DNA of 7,102 bases from NCBI GenBank assembly GCA_011371465.1, contig DRQL01000240.1:1-7102 (forward strand). Direction: 5' to 3'. The notes under the pieces were generated by a model. That model did no database searches and was not told where the DNA came from. It worked only from the letters and a program-made list of their open reading frames with translations. Shown here piece after piece: positions 1 through 4,260 of this stretch. Within the stretch, counting starts at the first letter, position 1. Each line of letters starts with the position of its first letter. Origin of the DNA: Gammaproteobacteria bacterium. Lineage in GTDB: Bacteria > Pseudomonadota > Gammaproteobacteria > DSM-19610. The translations under genes were made by a program, and so were the position numbers.

Positions 1-312
1 CTGCTGATCCGCAGAATGATTCCAGGCCGGGGCTTCGAAATAGAGATTGACCCTGTGATCGTCCGGCCGGGGCTGGTCCAGCTGGAGAGAAAACTGCAGC
101 TGGTGCCCCCACACCTGCTCGAAGCGTGCACGACCAAATTGCGGGATTCTGTGGGTCAGTGCGCATTGCCCGGGCCCTGTCTCAACCTCCCAGCGCGACT
201 GCTCCCAACGTGCCTGGAACGGCTGGGTATTCGCCGCCAGCGTGGTACTGAACATAAGGACCAGGAAACCCAGGGCTCGCGCCACCAGGCGGTAATCGCA
301 GTAAGGTTTCAT
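1..312 (-). CDS. motY: MotY-like sodium-type flagellar motor protein, N-terminal part (runs off the left edge)
   Basis: An open frame of 104 codons runs from an ATG at 312 to the window edge without a stop, so the C-terminal part is missing. The protein begins MKPYCDYRLV, followed by a hydrophobic stretch and a small-residue end (about residues 12-27, ending TTLAA), which reads as a Sec signal peptide. The mature start matches MotY N-terminal domains as I know them: a QSRWEVE segment, a Cys at residue 50 followed by LTHRIPQFG (52-60), then a beta-rich stretch ending in a Trp-containing motif (EAPAW, 93-97). Known MotY proteins form the periplasmic T ring that places stator units around polar flagellar motors; their C-terminal OmpA-like peptidoglycan-binding domain would lie outside the window. 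An in-frame ATG at 381 would add 23 residues before the signal peptide and is less likely. Neither start has a clear Shine-Dalgarno sequence. Naming rests on recalled family similarity, without an alignment. Confidence 0.75.
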   Translation of the reverse strand, partial: MKPYCDYRLVARALGFLVLMFSTTLAANTQPFQARWEQSRWEVETGPGQCALTHRIPQFGRARFEQVWGHQLQFSLQLDQPRPDDHRVNLYFEAPAWNHSADQQ

Positions 313-370
313 ACCCGGTGTGTCGACGTCCGCGCAGCGCTTCTTGAATACCGGGCAGGGATCGGATAAC

Positions 371-386
371 TGGCACAACATCTGCT
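371..386 (+). promoter_or_regulatory. Candidate sigma-54 promoter (upstream copy)
   Basis: The bases TGGCACAACATCTGCT fit the -24/-12 pattern TGGCACG-N4-TTGCW, with exactly ten bases between the GG and GC dinucleotides and two departures (A for G after the -24 block, C for T before the GC). It points rightwards, with an expected start near 398. No gene begins until 919, so it would give a long leader or a small RNA, or it may be chance. It also overlaps the alternative upstream start of motY on the other strand. Confidence 0.3.
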
Positions 387-403
387 TGATATCTGTCGCA
401 ATG

Positions 404-481
404 TGACATTGTCACTAACTGTGCGAAATTCAGCCACATTCTCCCAGTAGAATCATAGACTTTTGTCAGCATGACATGACA
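404..481. repeat. Cluster of five TGTCA/TGACA pentamers, probable operator
   Basis: TGACA occurs at 404-408, 472-476 and 477-481, and its reverse complement TGTCA at 410-414 and 464-468. Two pairs form inverted repeats: GTGACA-T-TGTCAC (403-415, arms of six around one base) and TGTCA-GCA-TGACA (464-476). Near matches follow at 485-489 (CGTCA) and 493-497 (TGTCT), and another exact TGTCA lies at 696-700. About 0.15 sites would be expected by chance in 78 bases. The cluster lies 90-170 bases upstream of the motY start and overlaps its candidate promoter, which suits a transcription-factor binding region. The factor is unknown. Confidence 0.5.
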
Positions 482-482
482 A
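452..482 (-). promoter_or_regulatory. Candidate sigma-70 type promoter for motY
   Basis: Read on the minus strand, TTGTCA (482-477) stands 19 bases before TATGAT (457-452). Each hexamer matches five of six consensus positions, but the spacer is longer than the optimal 17. The predicted start would fall near 445, giving a leader of roughly 130 bases. The -35 hexamer coincides with one of the TGACA pentamers, so a factor binding there could act directly on this promoter. Confidence 0.3.
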
Positions 483-499
483 TTCGTCAGATTGTCTGC

Positions 500-688
500 C
501 TATTCTGTCGAATAAACATACAGTTTCCGGGGAGCTATCGCGGCCTCCGAAAAACCGTAATAACACTTATTCAACAAGTAGTTGAATACAGTACAGACAC
601 CCCGCCTGCCGCTACCGATACACTTTATGTTAGATTTTCCTTATTTACTGATTAGCCGAATAACCATGATTAAACGGCTATTCTGTCG
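500..688 (+). repeat. 11-bp direct repeat CTATTCTGTCG (500-510 and 678-688)
   Basis: The same 11 bases occur twice in the same orientation, 178 bases apart from start to start. The match is 12 of 13 if the two bases to the left are included (GC before one copy, GG before the other). Both copies lie in the non-coding region and end in a TGTCG close to the TGTCA motif, so they may be extended versions of the same binding site. Function is unknown. Confidence 0.35.
568..588. repeat. Perfect palindrome with 8-bp arms
   Basis: The arms TATTCAAC (568-575) and GTTGAATA (581-588) are exact reverse complements around the five-base centre AAGTA. The size and symmetry suit an operator for a dimeric helix-turn-helix protein. 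There is no T-run after it, which argues against a terminator. It lies midway between motY and the LuxR-type gene, so its target is unclear. Confidence 0.5.
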
Positions 689-782
689 GGATTCCTGTCA
701 CTTTCCCACCACGCCTCCCATCCCTCGGGAAATTCACTCCAGAAACACCATAACCACATGTTTTTTAAAGTTTTAATAATTC

Positions 783-798
783 TGGCCCGCAACCTGCA
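783..798 (+). promoter_or_regulatory. Likely sigma-54 promoter of the LuxR-type regulator
   Basis: TGGCCCGCAACCTGCA agrees with TGGCACG-N4-TTGCA at all but two defined positions (C for A at the fifth base, C for T before GCA). The GG and GC are ten bases apart, as required. Transcription would start near 809, about 110 bases before the ATG at 919, and the site faces the gene. An A+T-rich stretch lies directly upstream (758-780), as is common where IHF or an activator bends the DNA. The call rests on pattern matching only. Confidence 0.5.
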
Positions 799-802
799 GT
801 GG

Positions 803-828
803 CCCCGTCATCCTGGCATGACCCGGGG
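803..828 (+). repeat. Stem-loop sequence next to the predicted transcription start
   Basis: CCCC-GTCAT (803-811) can pair with ATGAC (818-822) and GGGG (825-828), giving nine pairs with a two-base bulge (CC, 823-824) and a six-base loop CCTGGC. No U-run follows, so it is not a typical terminator. If the sigma-54 start near 809 is right, the hairpin would be cut by the transcript's 5' end and could matter only as DNA; from an upstream promoter it could fold in the RNA. Confidence 0.35.
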
Positions 829-918
829 ATTTCCTGTAGCAGTTCCGGCAGGACAATTCGTTACGGATCAGTCTGACGAGCTATTCCGGAAATTCGGAAA
901 AACAAGGCGGGCAATACG

Positions 919-1710
919 ATGAACCAGTTACAGGCTTCTCCACCCGGGATTGCGGGTATAAACCGCATGAAATACCCGTCAACCCCGAACAGCACCCGGA
1001 TATTCATCATCGGACACCAGGACTTCTCCCTGGACAGCCTCGCCAGCATGCTGGAATCGGCCGGCGACAACTACCTGGTTTCCTGTGTCGAACCGGGGGA
1101 CACGTGCATGGCCAGACTCCTGGCTACCGAACCGGATGTCCTGCTGATCCAGAACGAGGCACTGAAGGAGCCCGTTGAACCCTTCATCCTGGGAATCCTG
1201 GAGAAATTCCCGGATATACGCTTCCTGGTGTTCGGCAAGAACATGAGTGATGACCACCTGTACCGCCTGGTGCGCTGCGGTGTCCATGGCTACGTCAATG
1301 AACGAATGAACGGCGACCACATCAAGCGCGCCCTGGAGTCCGTCACCGGGGGGCGGACCTGGATCGAGCGACACATCATGGAGCGCTTCATCTCGACCCA
1401 GCATGATTTCGACCAGGTGATGGAAGCACAGTTCTACGCCAGGATCGAAAAGCTCTGCACCGCTCTCACCCGGCGTGAAACCGAAATCCTCTGTGAAGTC
1501 CTGAAAGGGCTGGCCATCAAGCAGATCGCCGAGAAAGTCCACCTTTCCCACCAGGGTGTAAAAATGCACCTCGCCAAGCTGTTCAGGAAGTTCAAGGTCA
1601 GCAACCGCAATCAGCTGATCCTGGCTGCGTTCGACGAAATCAGCCCGGTCAGGGAGCTGTCGGTCCTGCTGCGCAACGGCCTGACCCGCCAAATGGAAGC
1701 TGCCGACTGA
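919..1710 (+). CDS. LuxR/CsgD-type transcriptional regulator with a degenerate receiver domain
   Basis: The 263-residue product has a receiver-like fold at about residues 26-135 and a LuxR-type helix-turn-helix at about 183-236 (LTRRETEILCEVLKGLAIKQ, then a recognition helix near 210-224). It is a predicted cytoplasmic DNA-binding regulator. By alignment to NarL-type receivers, the acidic pair is replaced by G32 and H33, the phospho-acceptor Asp by Q78 (in DVLLIQ), the Ser/Thr by G106 and the conserved Lys by E128, so phosphorylation is very unlikely. The segment before the HTH reads GGRTWIERHIMERF. Its W148-I-E-R151 falls where VpsT carries its c-di-GMP-binding W[FLM][TS]R motif, but the middle residues differ. 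The end of the HTH, LFRKFKVSNRNQ, resembles the same part of CsgD. The ATG at 919 is preceded by AAGG at 904-907; an in-frame ATG at 967 has a weaker upstream sequence. Target genes are unknown. The gene stands alone, with a likely sigma-54 promoter in front and a terminator behind. Confidence 0.85.
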   Translation: MNQLQASPPGIAGINRMKYPSTPNSTRIFIIGHQDFSLDSLASMLESAGDNYLVSCVEPGDTCMARLLATEPDVLLIQNEALKEPVEPFILGILEKFPDIRFLVFGKNMSDDHLYRLVRCGVHGYVNERMNGDHIKRALESVTGGRTWIERHIMERFISTQHDFDQVMEAQFYARIEKLCTALTRRETEILCEVLKGLAIKQIAEKVHLSHQGVKMHLAKLFRKFKVSNRNQLILAAFDEISPVRELSVLLRNGLTRQMEAAD

Positions 1711-1723
1711 GCGCAGTCTCAAT

Positions 1724-1769
1724 GCCGGGCAACCCCTGATTACCCGAGCGCTTCCGTTGCCGGGCTTTT
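1724..1769 (+). terminator. Probable rho-independent terminator after the LuxR-type gene
   Basis: GCCGGGCAAC (1724-1733) can pair with GTTGCCGGGC (1756-1765) at nine of ten positions (one G-G mismatch), followed directly by TTTT (1766-1769). It begins 14 bases after the stop codon. The loop of about 22 bases is long and the T-run short, so efficiency is uncertain. Confidence 0.5.
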
Positions 1770-1998
1770 CCCCTCGCATACCGGCAGGCCTTTCCTGCAG
1801 AGACACCGGTCAAGGACCGCGGCGTGTTCGCTTTCCTGGCTGGCGGTGAATGCCCTGGACGCTGGTGGCTGGTGCAGACTTACCATCCATCTGCAGGAGA
1901 GCCCGATCTTCCCACGCCGGTTTCTGCCAACCTGTCAGCTAGTTACCACTGATACATCCTGTAGCATTTGAAGAGATTTTAAAATATAAACAATTACT

Positions 1999-2004
1999 TA
2001 TAAT
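1999..2004 (+). promoter_or_regulatory. Candidate -10 element (TATAAT) for the PAS-AAA+-Fis regulator gene
   Basis: A perfect TATAAT lies in an A+T-rich stretch (about 1968-2006) that stands out from the GC-rich surroundings, 100 bases before the chosen ATG at 2104. No good -35 hexamer is found at the right distance: the best candidates at 1975-1982 are T-rich only, and TTGAAG at 1968-1973 is too far away. An activator may therefore be needed. Transcription would start near 2011, leaving a leader of about 90 bases. Confidence 0.4.
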
Positions 2005-2094
2005 TACGCCTGTCGTGCATAGACCCCCAATGTGGACTACAATCACGGTTATATCCCGAAACCCTGCCAGTTTGACAGTGTGAACCACCTTCGC

Positions 2095-2100
2095 GGAGGG
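2095..2100 (+). promoter_or_regulatory. Ribosome binding site that fixes the start at 2104
   Basis: GGAGGG stands just before ATG 2104. The frame is open further upstream to a GTG at 2032, but that codon has no such site and the extra 24 residues do not resemble the start of a PAS regulator, so the ATG is preferred. Confidence 0.75.
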
Positions 2101-2103
2101 GCC

Positions 2104-3459
2104 ATGAGCAGCCAGAAAATATCCCTTGAAGTGCAATCGCTGATTGACGCCCAGGACAATCCGTTTGTGCTGATTGATGAACACTATAATATCGTTGCCG
2201 CCAATATCGCCTACAAGCAGGCCTACGGATTCAGCGAGCAGGACATCGTTGAGCACAAGTGCTACGAGGTATCACACCGTTCCGACGTACCCTGCCACAT
2301 GAACGGTGAAGACTGCCCGCACAAGCGCGTGTTCGAATCCCGCAAACCGCACCAGGTACTGCATATTCATTACGATACCCACGCCCAGCCGGAACACGTG
2401 CGCATCAAGGGGTCGCCGATTTTCGGCCCGGACGGCACCATGTACCTGGGAGAAGCCGTATTCCCGCTGGCGCACACCGAAGACCTGGACTGCGAACACC
2501 AGCGCATGATCGGCAAGTCCAAGGCTTTCCAGGGCTGCATCGAAGCCCTTACCCGCGCGGCGGAAACCGATGCGCCGGTGCTGGTGTGCGGGGAAAGCGG
2601 CGTGGGCAAGGACCTGGCCGCGGAATACATACACCGGCGTTCGGCACGCAGCGGTCGCAGCTTTACCATGGTGGATTGCAGCGCCATTTCCGAATCGGTC
2701 TTTGAAAGCGAACTGTTCGGACACGAACGCGGCGCGTTTACCGGCTGCATCGGCCGGCGCTACGGCCTGTTCGAACAGGCCGACGGCGGCACCCTGTTTT
2801 TCAATGAAATCGGCGACCTGCCGCAATCGCTGCAGGGCCGTCTGCTCAACGCCATGGAAACCGGTCAGTTCCGGCGTGTCGGCGGACGCGAATTGCTGAG
2901 CGCGGATGCCCGCATCATCTGTGCGACCAGCCACAACCTGCGCAAACTGGTCGCCGCCAGCCGCTTCCGTGCCGACCTCTATTACCGCATCGCGGGCATC
3001 ATCTGTGAAATCCCGGCCCTGCACCAGCGCATCAGTGATGTGCCGGACCTGGCCCGGGCCCTGCTACAGCGCATGGGCGCCAAGGATGACCCCGGCTACC
3101 ACCTGACCGACGATGCTATCGAGCTACTGTGTCGCTACGACTACCCGGGTAATGTGCGCGAACTGCGCAATATCCTGCAACGCGCAGCTTCCCTCAGCAC
3201 CAACGGCATCATCACCGCGCAGGAGATTCACATCGAGGAGTCGACCGAAATCCGTGGCGGCAGCCCGGCCATCCACCTGGTGGACGATGACGGGAACGAA
3301 CCCTCGATCAAGGGACTGGAATCCCAGTACATTGCCGAGCTGCTGGCGGAGCACCAGGGGAAACGCTCCACGGTGGCACAGATCCTTGGCATCAGCGAAC
3401 GCACCCTGTACCGCAAACTGAAACAGTACGGCCTGCAATCGATTGGCAAGGCCAGTTAG
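2104..3459 (+). CDS. PAS-AAA+-Fis regulator of the sigma-54 activator (bEBP) family, with atypical catalytic motifs
   Basis: The 451-residue product has three parts. A PAS domain (about 8-122) carries a cysteine-rich segment: C53, H58, C64 and C71, in CYEVSH...PC...CP. An AAA+ ATPase (about 135-365) has Walker A GESGVGKD (163-170), the loop GAFTGC (210-215, consensus GAFTGA), Walker B GGTLFFNEI (228-236, consensus ending DEI), both arginine-finger positions R289 and R295 (FRADLYYR), and PGNVREL (348-354). A Fis-type HTH (about 402-444) includes STVAQILGISERTLYRKLKQ. There is no receiver domain, so input should come through PAS. Family members remodel sigma-54 RNA polymerase using ATP. Here N234 replaces the Walker B Asp and C215 the last Ala of GAFTGA, so full activity is doubtful. 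It may act with weak hydrolysis, or in a sigma-54-independent way as known for VpsR-type proteins. It has its own promoter region and is convergent with the next gene, 19 bases away. Its targets are unknown. Confidence 0.88.
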   Translation: MSSQKISLEVQSLIDAQDNPFVLIDEHYNIVAANIAYKQAYGFSEQDIVEHKCYEVSHRSDVPCHMNGEDCPHKRVFESRKPHQVLHIHYDTHAQPEHVRIKGSPIFGPDGTMYLGEAVFPLAHTEDLDCEHQRMIGKSKAFQGCIEALTRAAETDAPVLVCGESGVGKDLAAEYIHRRSARSGRSFTMVDCSAISESVFESELFGHERGAFTGCIGRRYGLFEQADGGTLFFNEIGDLPQSLQGRLLNAMETGQFRRVGGRELLSADARIICATSHNLRKLVAASRFRADLYYRIAGIICEIPALHQRISDVPDLARALLQRMGAKDDPGYHLTDDAIELLCRYDYPGNVRELRNILQRAASLSTNGIITAQEIHIEESTEIRGGSPAIHLVDDDGNEPSIKGLESQYIAELLAEHQGKRSTVAQILGISERTLYRKLKQYGLQSIGKAS

Positions 3460-3462
3460 CGA

Positions 3463-3476
3463 CGGTTAAGAAACCG
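3463..3476. repeat. Small hairpin between convergent genes
   Basis: CGGTT (3463-3467) and AACCG (3472-3476) are exact complements around AAGA, within the 19-base gap between the stop codons of the regulator and the DUF2285-like gene. It may help end transcription on both strands, but the stem is short and neither strand has a T-run after it. Confidence 0.3.
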
Positions 3477-3478
3477 GC

Positions 3479-4222
3479 CTACGGCTTGCGGCCATCCGGA
3501 ATGCGCAGTATGCCCCGGTAGCCGCCATTCACCAGGCTTTGCGCCTCCGCAAGCAATGCCGCCCCGGAAACTCCCGGCTGTCCGGTAACAGCGGCCAGTT
3601 CATCGGTGTGTTCACCCGCCCGCAATCCGTCCAACAGGCGCAGCATCAGCGTCCAGCGCTCGCGGCAACTGCCAATGGTCTGCAGGGTAACTGCACCTTC
3701 CCGGCGCAGCCTTGCCTGGCGCATCTGCAGGTAGCGCTTTGCCGTTTCCAGCTGCTCCCGCAGGGGCATCGCAAGATCGAAACCCAGCGCGGTACGCGCC
3801 GGTTCCCCCTGCAGGTACGGTGAGCCGCTGTCCCGGACCACCTGCGCGGATACTTCCACTTCCAGCCAGCTCAACTGCTCGCCAATGACCGGCTGTTCCG
3901 TCGCGGGATCCAGCGGAAATTTGTAAAAGCCCCACTTCGCTCCCATCCAGCATTCAATCAGCACCTGATCCTGCTCGACCTGGCACTCAGCGCCGGTATC
4001 CTCAATATCGTGGTAGGCCAGTGGGTCATTTTTCCAGCGCTGAAAATCCCGTTCCGGCGGTTTGCCGTAGCGCGCTTCGAGCGTTTCCCAGCGGGCATGG
4101 AACCACTGCCAGTCCTGTTGATACTCCGGGTTTCTGCGCAGGAATTCCCACGCCCATTGACCGCTGTCCAGCTCCTGCGTGTAGTGATAATCCTCTGCAC
4201 ACCGCCAGTTTCTCTGTTTCAT
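3479..4222 (-). CDS. Hypothetical protein with DUF6499-like N-terminus and DUF2285-like C-terminus
   Basis: The product from the ATG at 4222 has 247 residues. The N-terminal stretch (NWRCAEDYHYTQELDSGQWA, then WEFLRRNPEYQQDW to about residue 38) has the pattern of DUF6499, the W-x-F-L-R-R-N-P-E-Y motif. The C-terminal third (about 153-240) has the helical pattern of DUF2285: a long basic helix, RWTLMLRLLDGLRAGEHTDE, and an ending LVNGGYRGILRIP. Both families are best known to me as small proteins annotated as transcriptional regulators, often near integrative elements. A possible DNA-binding role is inferred, and its function is unknown. The middle (about 75-135) is rich in acidic residues and Trp. 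The frame extends upstream to 4279, but those 19 residues precede the family motif and cross toward the divergent argE, so 4222 is chosen; its ribosome binding site is weak. No integrase, att site or repeat is visible nearby, and base composition looks like its neighbours. It could be a resident gene. Confidence 0.7.
   Translation of the reverse strand: MKQRNWRCAEDYHYTQELDSGQWAWEFLRRNPEYQQDWQWFHARWETLEARYGKPPERDFQRWKNDPLAYHDIEDTGAECQVEQDQVLIECWMGAKWGFYKFPLDPATEQPVIGEQLSWLEVEVSAQVVRDSGSPYLQGEPARTALGFDLAMPLREQLETAKRYLQMRQARLRREGAVTLQTIGSCRERWTLMLRLLDGLRAGEHTDELAAVTGQPGVSGAALLAEAQSLVNGGYRGILRIPDGRKP
4157..4185 (+). promoter_or_regulatory. Candidate sigma-70 promoter for argE-argA-cpdA
   Basis: TTGACC (4157-4162) and TGTAGT (4180-4185) are separated by 17 bases and match five and four of six consensus positions. 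Transcription would start near 4192, about 70 bases before argE. The site lies inside the 5' end of the divergent gene, because only 38 bases separate the two start codons. No clear ArgR box was seen. Confidence 0.3.
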
Positions 4223-4260
4223 TCTTTTACCCGGTCGCGAATAACGGTAGGCTGACCCAC

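Larger units (their letters stand above)
313..918. other. Non-coding, regulator-rich intergenic region between motY and the LuxR-type gene
   Basis: This stretch of about 600 bases separates two divergently transcribed genes. Its base composition is visibly richer in A+T than the flanking genes, especially at 450-780, with runs such as TTTTTT at 762-767. I see no tRNA, no convincing protein gene and no insertion sequence. The longest plus-strand frame (from 582, 64 codons) starts with TTG inside a palindrome and has no recognisable domain. The region holds clustered pentamer motifs, palindromes and promoter-like sequences, listed separately. A small RNA cannot be excluded by eye. Confidence 0.7.
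832..1966 (+). repeat. 10-bp direct repeat TCCTGTAGCA upstream of both regulator genes (832-841 and 1957-1966)
   Basis: The decamer TCCTGTAGCA occurs at 832-841, 78 bases before the LuxR-type start, and again at 1957-1966, 138 bases before the start of the PAS-AAA+-Fis regulator. Both copies are non-coding and on the same strand. An exact 10-base match between two gaps of about 400 bases has a chance expectation of roughly 0.15, so this is only suggestive. If real, it would hint at a shared regulator of the two genes. Confidence 0.3.
1711..2103. other. Non-coding gap between the two regulator genes
   Basis: This gap of about 390 bases holds a terminator-like hairpin at its left end and an A+T-rich promoter-like segment at 1965-2010. 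A GTG-initiated frame at about 1824-1952 (42 codons) shows no domain or ribosome binding site and is not called. A short GCAGG/CCTGC hairpin lies near 1784-1798. I see no RNA gene. Confidence 0.6.

Noticed and set aside
16..369. Plus-strand open frame opposite the left-edge gene
   Set aside because: The minus strand here encodes a signal peptide and a MotY-like N-terminal domain; the plus frame is Arg/Leu/Pro-rich without a domain.
403..416. CRP-like site (TGTGA...TCAC)
   Set aside because: The half-sites are five bases apart instead of the six of the CRP consensus, and the pattern is explained better by the TGACA/TGTCA repeat family.
182..472. Minus-strand open frame of 96 codons in another frame over the motY start
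   Set aside because: It overlaps the better-supported MotY frame, has no family resemblance, and its Gly/Pro-rich end is what an out-of-frame reading of a coding region gives.
582..776. Plus-strand open frame of 64 codons in the intergenic region
   Set aside because: It starts with TTG inside the 568-588 palindrome, has no ribosome binding site and no recognisable domain, and the composition is that of non-coding DNA.
979..1806. Long minus-strand open frame (275 codons) opposite the LuxR-type gene
   Set aside because: It is antisense to a gene with clear receiver and HTH patterns, its translation has no recognisable domain, and GC-rich codon bias commonly leaves such frames open.
1824..1952. 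Possible 42-codon GTG-initiated peptide between the regulators
   Set aside because: No Shine-Dalgarno sequence, no hydrophobic or domain pattern, and no supporting context.
2272..3024. Minus-strand open frame (250 codons) opposite the PAS-AAA+-Fis gene
   Set aside because: It covers the Walker A, GAFTGC and Walker B coding region of a well-supported gene; the translation is low in complexity and matches nothing known to me.
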